A DNA stretch of 64,000 nt, from the NCBI RefSeq assembly GCF_000427965.1, contig NZ_ATZA01000027.1, positions 1-64,000 of the forward strand. Direction: 5' to 3'. A program made the position numbers and the translations under genes. This document shows, in pieces, positions 43,910-53,460 of the stretch (positions are counted from its first letter, which is position 1; every line of letters begins with the position of its first letter). The DNA comes from Olivibacter sitiensis DSM 17696. GTDB taxonomy: Bacteria; Bacteroidota; Bacteroidia; Sphingobacteriales; Sphingobacteriaceae. The notes below the pieces were generated by a model. The model did not search any database. It was not told where the DNA came from and saw only the letters and a program-made list of their open reading frames with translations.

Positions 43910-43937
43910 TTGACTCAATTTCCTTTTTTGTTTTTTA

Positions 43938-43955
43938 CCACCGCTGGATCGGTGG
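43938..43955. other. Hairpin between the two OmpH/Skp genes
   Basis: CCACCG (43938-43943) and CGGTGG (43950-43955) with a 6-nt loop, about 30 nt before the start of the second gene. No T-run follows on the minus strand; it may modulate translation or mRNA processing. Confidence 0.45.
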
Positions 43956-44013
43956 GATTTAAATTAATTTTAATTATCCGTTTTTAATATTAGCTGCAAT
44001 TTTAATCAAGATA

Positions 44014-44553
44014 TTACTGTTTTGCAACATTTCCTGGTTTATATCCCAATTTTGTTATGACTTCATCACTTTTGTCCAGTCTTGGGTTGGCATATAAAAA
44101 GTTAACTTCGCTCCCTTTGTCCAAAATCAAGTCCAAATTCTGACTTTCTGCAATAGCTTGAATGGTCTTGGATACCTTTTCTTGAATAGGTTGTATTAGA
44201 CGTAGCCTTTCTTGATACAGCTCACCTTCGAACCCAAATATTCTTCTTTGAAACTCCTTGGTTTCGCGTTCCTTATTCACGATTTCGTCCTCCCTCTTCT
44301 TCCGTGCATCATCATTGAGCAACACCTGATCGTCTTGGTAGGCCCTGTACATCTTTTCAATATCGGCATATCGAGCGTCCACTTCTTTCTGCCAATTTTC
44401 TGACATATCATTTAATTTCTGCTCTGCCGCTGTATAATCTGGAATATGTTTCAATATATATTCAGTGTCTACATATGCAAAACGTTGGGCGAAAGCGGCA
44501 AATCCCGTCAAGGACAAGATAGCCAATGTCAGTACGATTTTTCTAATATTCAT
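44014..44553 (-). CDS. OmpH/Skp-family periplasmic chaperone (first copy)
   Basis: About 179 residues. The start at 44553 gives the signal peptide IRKIVLTLAILSLTGFAAFAQ; upstream frame ATGs would precede the signal unreasonably. The mature part starts RFAYVDTEYILKHIPDY and continues with a charged coiled coil (EIVNKERETKEFQRRIFG). It is the closer of two paralogues downstream of bamA, matching the usual bamA-skp order of Bacteroidota. Confidence 0.88.
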   Translation of the reverse strand: MNIRKIVLTLAILSLTGFAAFAQRFAYVDTEYILKHIPDYTAAEQKLNDMSENWQKEVDARYADIEKMYRAYQDDQVLLNDDARKKREDEIVNKERETKEFQRRIFGFEGELYQERLRLIQPIQEKVSKTIQAIAESQNLDLILDKGSEVNFLYANPRLDKSDEVITKLGYKPGNVAKQ

Positions 44554-44708
44554 ATTTTGCATTTTTAATTTCATTCGTGAATAATTTGCCTTTTCGGGAA
44601 CCTTCATAGCACCTACACGTACACTTCTTATTTCTCACATGGCCGCGTATCCTGCAGGTTTCATCTTTTTAACATGTCATAGTCGTTGTCGACTCTTTTG
44701 TTCTAAAG

Positions 44709-44730
44709 AATAAGACTGCTTTGTCTTATT
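44709..44730 (-). terminator. Weak hairpin between bamA and skp
   Basis: AATAAGAC (44709-44716) pairs with GTCTTATT (44723-44730). The tail is CTTTAG on the minus strand, so it may attenuate rather than stop bamA transcripts. Confidence 0.35.
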
Positions 44731-44821
44731 AAGGTTTAACCCCTAGCTTTTGCATTATTTTACACAATCAACTATCATGTTCCATAAATGTACACAAATT
44801 TAATTCCACAATTTCAATTTC

Positions 44822-47404
44822 CTAGTTAAATCCACCCATTTGCTGCATGATGCTGAACGTGAACGGCTGGCGCCACTGATCACGGGACAGCCCTGGCACT
44901 GCATCAAACGCATGACCATAATCTATACCCAGCAAACCAAAAATAGGCAAGAATATCCTAGCACCTACACCTACCGAGCGGCGCACCTGAAAGGGGTTGA
45001 AATCCTTAAACTGATTCCAAGTATTACCAGCATCGGCAAAAGCCAACATAAACACCCTGGCTTGTTCGCTATTCATAATGGGATAACGAAGTTCCATCTG
45101 GTACCTGGTATAAATAGGACTACCAGAGTTGCGTGCTATGTTAATTTGGCTTGCATTATTCGCATCTCTTGGGATAACCACGCCATTGGCATAACCGCGC
45201 ATGGCTATAATTTCAGAACCTTGCAAGAAATCAAAGCCTTGCATACCATCGCCCCCCAGTTTGAAGCGTTCAAATGCAGAAGTTCCTGTCACACTGCTGT
45301 AACTACCTATGAAACCAAATTGAGCTTGTGCCTTAAAGGTAAGTTTACCGATCACGCTTTGAAACCATTGTGAATCGAACTTCCATTTGTGATATTCGGT
45401 CCAGCGATAACGCTCCTGATCGGTTGCAGTCCTATAATTGAGGTTATTGAACAACGAGTATGGAGGCGTAGCTTGGACGGTGAAACGCAAATGCGAACCA
45501 GACTGCGGAAAGATAGGGTCATCCAAGGAGTTCCTACTGATTTCCTGTGTCAAGTTAATATTATAGGCCGTACCAGTGGGGAATAGAAATCCTGTCCAGT
45601 TTTGCAGCTTGTACTGGTTGAAGTTCAACGAGTAGTTTAGCTGGAAATTGTAATCGGGCCATTTCAAGCGTCTACCCAAAGTAACCGAAACACCGTTCAT
45701 GCGGATACGCGGCGTGACATCCGTTACGTCTTGGTACCTACCAGTAGTATAGTCATAGCCCACATAAGAAGACATGGATGTATAAGCACTCAAACCAAAA
45801 TAAATAGGTTTCTTTCCACCCAACCAAGGTTCGGAGAAAGAAAAGCTATATGACTGGTAACGTTTACCGCTAGTTTGTCCACGAAGAGACAATTTTTGGC
45901 CATCTCCTTTCGGTAGCGGTTGCCATGCTTTTTTGTTGAATATATTCTTTGTAGAAAAGTTATTGAACGTAAGACCTAATGTCCCAATGATCTGTCCAGC
46001 ACCAAAACCTCCTGATAGCTCCACTTGGTCAGAAGGTTTTTCAGCAACGGTATATTCAAGATCTACGGTGCCATCACTTGGGTTTGGCCTAGGATCGATA
46101 CCCGTCTTTGATTCGTCAAAATTCCCAAGGGTAGCGATTTCGCGCATGGTCTGCATCACCAGTGTTTTAGAAAACTTCTGCCCTGGCTTGGTTCGTATTT
46201 GACGCATTAGCACTTTGTCGTTCGTAATGTCATTCCCTTTGACGGTCACCTTACTAACGGTATATTGTGGCCCTTCGTACATACGCAATTCAAGGTCAAT
46301 AGTATCTTGATAGATACGTGTTTGAACGGGATCAACCTGAAAAGTAAGATAGCCATCATCCATATAAAGTGCAGAAACGTCTCTTCCCGTTTTGGTAGGG
46401 CCCATCAGTCTTTTGTTCAAGAAATCTTCGCTGAACACTTGTCCCCTTTCTATTCCCAAAATACGAGTAAGGTCCTCTGATTTGTATTTGGCATTTCCAG
46501 ACCAGGTAATATTTCCGAAGTAATATTTAGGTCCTTCATATACCTCTATATCAATTTGGACGTGCCTTCTGTCCAGTTGAGTCACCGTGTCGCTTAATAT
46601 CTCTGCATCTCGATAGCCCTTATCATGCAATTTGGATAGCAAGGCCTCCTTGCCAGTTTCAAACTTCTCGTAATTGAACTTTCCAGGGCCAAAAATACGC
46701 CACCATGCTACTTGCTTTACCTTCTTTAAATACTTACGCATTTTCCTATCGGAAAAGTCCTTATTACCTGTAAAGTTTATACGTTTTGCCCTTACCTTCT
46801 TATTTCTGTCAACCTTTACGACCAATATCTCGTTGTTTACCTCCGAACTGTCCTTTCTTTGGCTAATGTCAATATCGGGATATAAGAAGCTTTTTTCCCT
46901 CAGAAAACGCCTAATGGTATTTTCAGTGGTGTTGATCAAGTTTTGGTTGATGATACGACCGGTATTCTCATTAAGTCTTTTTCTTACTTCTTCCGTCTGG
47001 CTCTTGCTCATGCCCGTAATATCTATACGGGTAAGTCGCGGACGCTCCACGACCGCAATATTGAAGTATATCGTATCATTCTTCACTACATCGGCCTCTA
47101 GCGTCACGTCGTCAAACAAGCCTTGTGACATCAAGTTTTTCACAACATTGGAAGTGGCATCGCTAGGAATCTCTATTCTGTCACCTACATGAAGCTTGGC
47201 TATGGTGAGCAATACATCATTGTCCAAAAACTGGGTACCGCTAATGGTTACCCCGCCAATGATATAATCCTTTGGATTCAAATAACTAAAGTCTTCATTG
47301 CCAGTTACGGGCCTGTAGTTACGTTGAGCGCCATTTTGTATTTGCGCAGATGCATAATTAACACTTATAATAATGACACTGAATAACAGAAAAAGTCTCT
47401 TCAT
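44822..47404 (-). CDS. bamA: Outer-membrane protein assembly factor BamA
   Basis: 860 residues. A signal peptide is followed by a series of about five POTRA domains (residues 45-440; for example GGVTISGTQFLDNDVLL, GNKDFSDRKMRKYL) and a 16-strand barrel with the conserved loop-6 region VIPRDANNAS and then RYQMELRYPI. The end is QQMGGFN, so the usual terminal aromatic residue is one back from the last. BamA folds and inserts outer-membrane beta-barrels. The gene sits between uppS and the two skp genes, a conserved order in this phylum. Confidence 0.96.
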   Translation of the reverse strand: MKRLFLLFSVIIISVNYASAQIQNGAQRNYRPVTGNEDFSYLNPKDYIIGGVTISGTQFLDNDVLLTIAKLHVGDRIEIPSDATSNVVKNLMSQGLFDDVTLEADVVKNDTIYFNIAVVERPRLTRIDITGMSKSQTEEVRKRLNENTGRIINQNLINTTENTIRRFLREKSFLYPDIDISQRKDSSEVNNEILVVKVDRNKKVRAKRINFTGNKDFSDRKMRKYLKKVKQVAWWRIFGPGKFNYEKFETGKEALLSKLHDKGYRDAEILSDTVTQLDRRHVQIDIEVYEGPKYYFGNITWSGNAKYKSEDLTRILGIERGQVFSEDFLNKRLMGPTKTGRDVSALYMDDGYLTFQVDPVQTRIYQDTIDLELRMYEGPQYTVSKVTVKGNDITNDKVLMRQIRTKPGQKFSKTLVMQTMREIATLGNFDESKTGIDPRPNPSDGTVDLEYTVAEKPSDQVELSGGFGAGQIIGTLGLTFNNFSTKNIFNKKAWQPLPKGDGQKLSLRGQTSGKRYQSYSFSFSEPWLGGKKPIYFGLSAYTSMSSYVGYDYTTGRYQDVTDVTPRIRMNGVSVTLGRRLKWPDYNFQLNYSLNFNQYKLQNWTGFLFPTGTAYNINLTQEISRNSLDDPIFPQSGSHLRFTVQATPPYSLFNNLNYRTATDQERYRWTEYHKWKFDSQWFQSVIGKLTFKAQAQFGFIGSYSSVTGTSAFERFKLGGDGMQGFDFLQGSEIIAMRGYANGVVIPRDANNASQINIARNSGSPIYTRYQMELRYPIMNSEQARVFMLAFADAGNTWNQFKDFNPFQVRRSVGVGARIFLPIFGLLGIDYGHAFDAVPGLSRDQWRQPFTFSIMQQMGGFN

Positions 47405-47508
47405 CGATTTTATTTGACGACGCTAAAGTAAGGCAATCAGTTGTTAATTTTTGTTAAAAGAAAAATTTCACCTTACAACAGCCTATTCGCTTATCTTTTT
47501 TTTAATAT

Positions 47509-48276
47509 TTATTTCACTATAATTTGTTCACTAGTGAGGCCGAAACGCCGTTCGCGCTTTTGGTATTCGAGAATTGCCTCAAACAGGTCCTCCTTTCGGA
47601 AATCGGGCCAATGTTTTTCGGTAAAATACAATTCGGCATAGGCCAACTGCCATAATAGGTAGTTGCTGATACGCTGCTCTCCACCGGTACGGATCATCAA
47701 TTCAGGATCTGGCAAATTATATGTAGTCAACTGATTGGCAAACAATTCCTCATTGATATCCTTTGGCGTTATTTCGCCTTTGGCAGCCAATGCCACCAGC
47801 CGCTTGGCTGCATTTACGATTTCCCAGCGAGCACTATAGCTCAAGGCCAATGTAAGTGTGCAAACGCTATTTTTAGCCGTCTCCTTAATGGCCTCCATCA
47901 GCGCATCATAGGCATTTACAGGGAGCTGTTGCAAGTCGCCAATGGCATTGAGGCGTATCCCTTGCTTCATCATCGTTTCGCTTTCCAAAGCTATGGAGTG
48001 CACCAAAATATCCATCAGTGCGTGTACTTCTTCCTTTGGTCTATTCCAGTTTTCCGTGGAGAAAGTATACAAGGTAATATAAGGCACCCCTATCTCCACT
48101 ATCCCCTTTAGCACATCACGCACGGAATCCACACCGCTTTGATGGCCGAACGACCTTTCTTGTCCTTTATCTCTGGCCCACCGCCCATTACCATCCATGA
48201 TAATAGCAATGTGACTAGGCACCTTTGCCTTGTCTATTAATTCTTTTGCACTCATGTGGTTATTGTCGAAATTCAT
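47509..48276 (-). CDS. uppS: Isoprenyl transferase (undecaprenyl diphosphate synthase)
   Basis: 255 residues. Adds isopentenyl units in cis to build the C55 carrier for peptidoglycan and O-antigen. The start region HIAIIMDGNGRWARD carries the catalytic Asp, then TLYTFSTENWNRP, LALSYSARWEI and ELMIRTGGEQRISNYLLWQ. The ATG overlaps the DUF6089 stop codon (ATGA), so the two are coupled. It precedes bamA by about 100 nt. Confidence 0.96.
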   Translation of the reverse strand: MNFDNNHMSAKELIDKAKVPSHIAIIMDGNGRWARDKGQERSFGHQSGVDSVRDVLKGIVEIGVPYITLYTFSTENWNRPKEEVHALMDILVHSIALESETMMKQGIRLNAIGDLQQLPVNAYDALMEAIKETAKNSVCTLTLALSYSARWEIVNAAKRLVALAAKGEITPKDINEELFANQLTTYNLPDPELMIRTGGEQRISNYLLWQLAYAELYFTEKHWPDFRKEDLFEAILEYQKRERRFGLTSEQIIVK

Positions 48277-49127
48277 CTCTTATAGAACAACGGGCAACCT
48301 TTTTTGAAAATTGCATAGGTAACGGTAAAATTAAATATCATATAGGCATCCCTTTCTCTGCTATCGCCACGCATAGTACCGGCCACATGGGCTTGTTCTG
48401 AAGGATCTGCCAACAAACGAGCCAGTTGCGCATCGTAAGCCACCATGCCCAAGCTTTCCGGTGAATATACCGAAGCAGCATTTACAAAATCGGGATACAT
48501 CCCAGAAACATCGTCAAGATGATCACTCATAGCAAAACGGTATCCCAGTTCTACGCCTACTGTCCACGGACCCATGAAATTATACTTAAACCCTACTCCC
48601 ACTGGAATGCTCCATGTGAGCCTTTTGTACTTTTCCGTGGAACTAGCATATGGATGATCGTAGACCTCCGTAGGTTTGTCGTATAAGGTTACCAAACGAC
48701 CATCGACGTTTCTTTTCGGATTGAAATGCGTAAGGCCAGCGCCTGCAAAAATATAGGGTGTATAATAAATTTTATCCAAGCAAGGAATAAACCGGAAAAA
48801 ATTCAGCTCTCCCACCAGGGACATTTCATACAAAGCAGATTGAAACGCCAAATTTTTGTTGCGCTCTTCAGTGCCCTCAACAAAATGGCTACTGCTACCC
48901 CAAATGTTGGCGCGCCATGCGTTTAGCCTTAGGGAATAGTTGCCGTTTATGTTATATCTTCCCAATACACCTACAGCCCAATCGTTGACCTTAAAGGGAT
49001 TTTCCGGATTGAGGTCTCCCATATAGCCAGAGGCACCACCTTGCACACCAAACTCCCAAGACTGCGAATAGGCAATATTTATCCCATAGGCAGCAATGGA
49101 TAAGCACAACAAAACAGCGAACTTCAA
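48273..49127 (-). CDS. DUF6089-family outer-membrane protein
   Basis: 284 residues. A signal peptide (LLCLSIAAYGINIAYSQ) is followed by an eight-strand-type barrel pattern: WEFGVQGGASGYMGDL, YSLRLNAWRANIWGSS, VGVGFKYNFMGPWTVGVELGYRFAMSDHLDDV. DUF6089 proteins are found next to uppS and bamA in Bacteroidota, and the gene overlaps uppS. A role in envelope assembly is suggested by position only. Confidence 0.8.
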   Translation of the reverse strand: MKFAVLLCLSIAAYGINIAYSQSWEFGVQGGASGYMGDLNPENPFKVNDWAVGVLGRYNINGNYSLRLNAWRANIWGSSSHFVEGTEERNKNLAFQSALYEMSLVGELNFFRFIPCLDKIYYTPYIFAGAGLTHFNPKRNVDGRLVTLYDKPTEVYDHPYASSTEKYKRLTWSIPVGVGFKYNFMGPWTVGVELGYRFAMSDHLDDVSGMYPDFVNAASVYSPESLGMVAYDAQLARLLADPSEQAHVAGTMRGDSRERDAYMIFNFTVTYAIFKKGCPLFYKR

Positions 49128-49188
49128 GACGATATAAATATATTACTTTATTTAAAGCGGTAAAGATAAAAACAATTCCCGAAATGTG

Positions 49189-49209
49189 GATTTTTGATTT
49201 TAGATTTAC
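49189..49209. repeat. Heptamer array, GATTTNN x3
   Basis: GATTTTT, GATTTTA, GATTTAC between DUF6089 and nadK. A short and AT-rich case, so chance is possible. Confidence 0.4.
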
Positions 49210-49232
49210 TTTTTTGACTCACAGGATCCATT

Positions 49233-49269
49233 GGAGCGATTTCGCACAGGAGCCAACGGCTCTTGCTCC
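49233..49269. repeat. Nested inverted repeat between DUF6089 and nadK
   Basis: Outer GGAGC (49233-49237) and GCTCC (49265-49269); inner GAGCC-3-GGCTC (49250-49262). It could be a terminator stem for nadK or a dispersed repeat. Confidence 0.4.
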
Positions 49270-49288
49270 ACAAGCATTAGCTAGGCGA

Positions 49289-50173
49289 TTAGTAATTACG
49301 AGTGTCCAGCCCCCATAGTAATTTTTTACGCAATGTTTTGAAAAAGCTCTCCTGTTTTAACCGAATAAGGTTCACATGGTAATCAGCCTTTTGGATAGTA
49401 ACGGTTTCCTCTGTGCTGATAGATGCGGTCTGCGAATCGGCCGTAAACAAAATACTATCGCTCCGGCTTTCTATCACGATACGTATCTTACTCTCATCGT
49501 TTACCACAATTGGCCTAACCGTGAGGTTGTGAGGAGAAATAGGCGTAATGATGAAATTGCCCGATCCGGGAACCACTATTGGTCCCCCGCAACTCAGCGA
49601 ATAAGCCGTAGAGCCTGTCGGCGTAGCAATAATTAACCCGTCAGACCAGTAGGAATTCAACAATTCACCATTTATATGAACATGAAGGGTAATCATGGCA
49701 GAGATGTCCTTCTTGAGAATGGTCATATCATTAAGTGCGTGAAAGATTTTTGGAGGTTCTCCTTGCACCGATTCGATACCTGCTGCCAATAACACCCGCT
49801 TCTCAACGGCATAGTTCCCTATCAACAACTCTTGAAATGCATGCTCTATTCCCTCTTTATTGATGCTAGCAAGAAAACCTAATCTGCCAAGATTAATACC
49901 CGTCACCGGGATACCCCTATTTCCTATGACAGATACAGCCGATAGCATGGTGCCATCGCCACCCAAGCTCAGGAGAAAGGAAACTTTCGGCAATGAGGTG
50001 ATATCATTGAAGGATTGAATATCATCAGGAAAATTGATTTTGTCTAGTAAAAAAGCATAAAAATCGGCATATATCCAGATTTCAATATGATGTTTAGCCA
50101 TCATATCTATGAGCTGCTGCACATATGGGAGTACCGAGTCTTGAAACTCCCTACCGTAAATGGCTATTTTCAT
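49289..50173 (-). CDS. nadK: NAD kinase
   Basis: 294 residues. Phosphorylates NAD to NADP in the cytoplasm. The diagnostic SLGGDGTMLSAV holds the catalytic Asp, followed by INLGRLGFLA, HALNDMTI (ND where many have NE) and the Gly-rich SDGLIIATPTGSTAYSLS. The length is normal. It starts a small series with the CBS gene upstream and the DUF6089-uppS-bamA unit downstream; gaps of 106 and 161 nt make separate promoters possible. Confidence 0.95.
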   Translation of the reverse strand: MKIAIYGREFQDSVLPYVQQLIDMMAKHHIEIWIYADFYAFLLDKINFPDDIQSFNDITSLPKVSFLLSLGGDGTMLSAVSVIGNRGIPVTGINLGRLGFLASINKEGIEHAFQELLIGNYAVEKRVLLAAGIESVQGEPPKIFHALNDMTILKKDISAMITLHVHINGELLNSYWSDGLIIATPTGSTAYSLSCGGPIVVPGSGNFIITPISPHNLTVRPIVVNDESKIRIVIESRSDSILFTADSQTASISTEETVTIQKADYHVNLIRLKQESFFKTLRKKLLWGLDTRNY

Positions 50174-50279
50174 CCAAATAATTTGTTTTTAGTGGCAATG
50201 AAGCTCTTGCACATTGCTGCTCAGGCAAAATTAAAAGAATAAATCATAGCTCCTAATGATATAGGCCAGAAAAAACATG

Positions 50280-50951
50280 CTATATATCGAGATAGTTCAT
50301 TAGATGATCGTAACGTTGCTGGGTATCATCGTAATGCTTCACGTCATTGAAAGTCGATTTCACGGTATAATCATGTCGCATAAATGCAGAGAGGATGGAA
50401 TTAATGTCTATCCGATCTATGGTGATGGTAACCTCTATCTTGGTAGATTCCTGAAACTCACGAACGGAAGAATTGAGTACATGTGCATTATCCGACTCCA
50501 CCAATTGAGCTATATGAGCCAAGGAATTGTCCCTGCTATTGAGTTCCAGTACAACAATGCTACTCGGTTCGTTGCTCAACAAAAAACCCGCCAGTACGCC
50601 AGACATATCTGCATTGAGTATAGCGCCAAGATATACGTTATTAACGTCCAATACCGGCAGCACATCGATGCTATTTACCTGAATAGACCGCAACACATCA
50701 TAGACGTGTTGATTTTCGTAAATAAAAACATATCGTGCAGGGCGCTGCTCTACGGGCAGCAAGGTTTGCGGTCCATTTGCAGACGACAACTCGTATAAAT
50801 CATCTTCAAATACTAAACCCAAGTATTGACCCTCCTTTACCAAGGGCAATTGCGAAACCTTATACTCCCCCATTCTATCGAGCATATAGTCGACCGTATC
50901 ATCAACTTGTACCGGGAAAAATGTATTGTTCAAGATTTCTCCTGCTGTCAT
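50280..50951 (-). CDS. Tandem CBS-domain protein
   Basis: 223 residues with a pair of CBS domains (residues 5-65, VDDTVDYMLDRMGEYKVSQLP, and 70-125, DVLRSIQVNSIDVLPVLD), which bind adenine nucleotides, and an ACT-like C-terminal region (SIVVLELNSRDNSLAHIAQLV). The usual role is as a regulator or sensor, here unidentified. The start codon has a full Shine-Dalgarno AAAGGAGG five nt upstream, unusual for Bacteroidota. Confidence 0.82.
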   Translation of the reverse strand: MTAGEILNNTFFPVQVDDTVDYMLDRMGEYKVSQLPLVKEGQYLGLVFEDDLYELSSANGPQTLLPVEQRPARYVFIYENQHVYDVLRSIQVNSIDVLPVLDVNNVYLGAILNADMSGVLAGFLLSNEPSSIVVLELNSRDNSLAHIAQLVESDNAHVLNSSVREFQESTKIEVTITIDRIDINSILSAFMRHDYTVKSTFNDVKHYDDTQQRYDHLMNYLDI

Positions 50952-51050
50952 ATTATCCTCCTTTCTGTTATTGTGAAACGATGGAAGCAGCTAATGGTTT
51001 AATCCTATCAACTAACTGGCGAATCCATACCCCGAAGCCATAACTGCAAA

Positions 51051-51503
51051 TTATTTATTGAGCAATTTCTTCACCAACTCAGACACTGTCTTGCCGTCCG
51101 CACGTCCAGCAAGTGCTTTGTTGGCAATTCCCATTACTTTACCCATATCTTTGATACTGCTTGCCCCCACAGAGGCAATGATTTTTTCCAGCTCGCGAGC
51201 TATTTCGTCACTATCAAGCTGCTGGGGCAAATATTGCTCGATTACCTCTTGCTCTTCCTTTTCTATTTGATATAGGTCTTGCCTATTTTGCTGCTGATAA
51301 ATCTCGGCCGATTCTTTACGCTGCTTTACCAATTTCTGCAAGACCTTCATTTCGGTATCGGAGCCCAATCCTTCCGCAGCACCTTTTTCGGTTGCCGCGA
51401 GCAGCAAGGCCGCTTTGATAGCCCTAAGCCCCCTAACCTTTACTTCATTCTTAGCCAACATGGCTGCCTTTAAATCAGCATTAATAGTCTCTTGTAATGA
51501 CAT
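51051..51503 (-). CDS. GatB/YqeY-domain protein
   Basis: 150 residues, the length of stand-alone YqeY proteins. SLQETINADLKAAMLAKNE at the start, EQYLPQQLDSDEIARELEKI and KDMGKVMGIANKALAGRADGKTV at the end are family blocks. The domain resembles the tRNA-binding tail of GatB, and the protein may act on tRNA or aminoacylation. Monocistronic, as there are gaps on both sides. Confidence 0.9.
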   Translation of the reverse strand: MSLQETINADLKAAMLAKNEVKVRGLRAIKAALLLAATEKGAAEGLGSDTEMKVLQKLVKQRKESAEIYQQQNRQDLYQIEKEEQEVIEQYLPQQLDSDEIARELEKIIASVGASSIKDMGKVMGIANKALAGRADGKTVSELVKKLLNK

Positions 51504-51651
51504 GATTAAGATATAATTTTACTAACGAAGTCTTGCGCGGCGCAAAATTATAGAGTGAAAAATACGTGCCTCCGTGCAAGCCACATGGTTACAAATGTAA
51601 TTCTTTTTGCTACTTTATCTTCATAAAATGGAAATATGATGTTCTGAAGAC

Positions 51652-52419
51652 TTATGTGGTGATCTTTTTAGAAAATGTCGTGCTGTTTGCCTGTGCGGTA
51701 GGCATTAACAATAAATCATTCACATTGACATGCGCCGGCCTGGATGCCGCAAACCAAATGGCCTCGGCCACATCTATAGCATATAAAGGTTCGAAGCCTG
51801 TATAAACCTGTTTGGCCTTATCGACATTTCCTTTGAAACGCACTATGGAAAACTCAGTTTCTACCGCTCCGGGAGCCACACAGGTTACCTTCACGTTATA
51901 AGGCAATAAATCTATGCGCATGGCTTTTGATAGGGCATCTACAGCATGTTTCGACGCGCAATAAACATTGCCATTGGGATACACTTCCTTGCCCGCGATG
52001 GAGCCTATGTTGATGATATGCCCCCCATTACGCGCCTGCATATGTGGCGCCACTTTCCTGGTCACATACAGCAGTCCTTTCACATTGGTATCTATCATGC
52101 GATCCCAATCGTCTGTATCTCCGTCTTGTATGGGTTCTAGTCCTTGGCTCAGGCCGGCGTTGTTGATCAATATGTCGATCTCCCGCCATGATTCCGGCAG
52201 TTCGTCCCAAACTTTGGATACCATTTGCTTGTCCTGCACGTCCAAGCCTATGACCTGTACCTGAACCCCGTATTGCACTTGTATATCCGTAGCAATGGCA
52301 TGTAATTTATCTATACGTCTAGAGGCCAAAAGCAGATCGTAGCCCTCTCGCGCAAACACATCGGCACAGGCTAAACCGATGCCAGAACTCGCTCCAGTGA
52401 TGAAAACTTTTTTGTTCAT
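51652..52419 (-). CDS. SDR-family NAD(P)-dependent oxidoreductase
   Basis: 255 residues. Rossmann fold with GASSGIG near the start, LINNAGLSQG, the catalytic Ser in INIGSIAGK and YCASKHAV (Tyr-x3-Lys). It resembles YdfG-like 3-hydroxy-acid or serine dehydrogenases of the classical SDR group. The substrate cannot be determined. Its leader carries the GATATGA heptamer array. Confidence 0.9.
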   Translation of the reverse strand: MNKKVFITGASSGIGLACADVFAREGYDLLLASRRIDKLHAIATDIQVQYGVQVQVIGLDVQDKQMVSKVWDELPESWREIDILINNAGLSQGLEPIQDGDTDDWDRMIDTNVKGLLYVTRKVAPHMQARNGGHIINIGSIAGKEVYPNGNVYCASKHAVDALSKAMRIDLLPYNVKVTCVAPGAVETEFSIVRFKGNVDKAKQVYTGFEPLYAIDVAEAIWFAASRPAHVNVNDLLLMPTAQANSTTFSKKITT

Positions 52420-52437
52420 GGTTATTTTAGATTAAAA

Positions 52438-52465
52438 GATATGAGATATGAGATATGAGATATTA
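52438..52465. repeat. Heptamer array, GATATGA x3-4
   Basis: Three exact GATATGA units and one GATATTA, ending 19 nt before the SDR start codon. Confidence 0.75.
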
Positions 52466-52522
52466 ATACGAATTAAACGTTTACGCTACAACCAAACCGC
52501 AACCAATTGCAAAACCCCAATA

Positions 52523-52543
52523 GCTGAAAGCTGATGGCTGTCT
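52523..52543. repeat. Heptamer array, GCTGNNN x3, abutting the porT stop
   Basis: GCTGAAA, GCTGATG, GCTGTCT, one base from the stop codon at 52547-52545. Same GCT start as the ddl array. Confidence 0.55.
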
Positions 52544-52544
52544 T

Positions 52545-53399
52545 TCACTGAAACGAAATACTAATGTTAATGTTTCGTAGCAATAATTTATCAATAACAG
52601 AAGTATAGGGGTTATGCCCTTGCGCCATTACAGCTTCAGATCTGTCTAGCACGTTGCCAATACTTTGTGACCACCTAATTTCGGGAGACATCTTGAAATA
52701 TTCAAAATAAATATCAAATCCCAACCCCACTTCGTACGAAAAAATTTCTGGCTTTATAACCAAAGGCATTCGCTCTGGTTGATTCTCAAACTCTACAGCC
52801 AGCTGGCTATTGTATTTCCTTGCCCCCAAATTATTGGTATAGCGCATGCCTGCGATTACATATGCCCGATACCTATTGTCCTTCAGCGACTTTTCCTTCG
52901 ATTTGTATTTGACCAACAAAGGCATATCGAAGGAAAAATAGTTGTATTCTCTGTTTACTGTTCCAATGCTGGATTCTAGCAGATCTCGATGAAAACGGGG
53001 CACTACTACCTCGTTGCCTTGCCCATCGACAAAATGATATTCCAGATATTGCCCTGCAAGCATGTTGTACGTGGGTCTCAGCACAAAGTCAACGCGATCA
53101 TTAAATTTAAAATCGACAGGTATCCCAAATCCCATCCCCGTATAACTGGGTACAGAGATTACCCTTGAAAGATGTTTGCCCGATAGCGCGGAACTGTTGT
53201 CAAATACGGGATCGTAGCTTGAAAAACCCGATTTTAATGTCAAGCTATAGTAACTTGGCGTGTAATTGAAGAAAAAGCCAAGATGCAATCGCGCATCTTC
53301 ATCATAAGCTCCTCCAAAGGGCAAGGAAAACTGCGCGATTGCCGATTGAAAAAACAGCAACTTATATGAAATGAAACAAATTATTGCCTTTTGTAGCAT
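52545..53399 (-). CDS. porT: PorT-like outer-membrane protein
   Basis: 284 residues with a signal peptide (FISYKLLFFQSAIAQ) and a beta-barrel pattern: HLGFFFNYTPSYYSLTL, FGIPVDFKFNDRVDFVLRP, YFSFDMPLLVKYKSK, MSPEIRWSQSIGNVL, ending LRNINISISFQ. PorT/SprT is a membrane component of type IX secretion and gliding machinery. The neighbour ubiE/menG is a known partner of porT in Bacteroidota. Name from family resemblance and context. Confidence 0.8.
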   Translation of the reverse strand: MLQKAIICFISYKLLFFQSAIAQFSLPFGGAYDEDARLHLGFFFNYTPSYYSLTLKSGFSSYDPVFDNSSALSGKHLSRVISVPSYTGMGFGIPVDFKFNDRVDFVLRPTYNMLAGQYLEYHFVDGQGNEVVVPRFHRDLLESSIGTVNREYNYFSFDMPLLVKYKSKEKSLKDNRYRAYVIAGMRYTNNLGARKYNSQLAVEFENQPERMPLVIKPEIFSYEVGLGFDIYFEYFKMSPEIRWSQSIGNVLDRSEAVMAQGHNPYTSVIDKLLLRNINISISFQ

Positions 53400-53406
53400 T
53401 TAATTC

Positions 53407-53415
53407 AAGTATCAA
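53407..53415 (-). promoter_or_regulatory. TTGATACTT motif in the porT leader
   Basis: TTGATACTT on the minus strand, 8 nt before the porT start codon. It matches the core of the GTCTTGATACTT box found at hemJ, hemL, Rieske and ddl. Confidence 0.4.
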
Positions 53416-53460
53416 AACCAATCTATCTAAACACTAAATAGGATCCACCAAGTACCGTAC

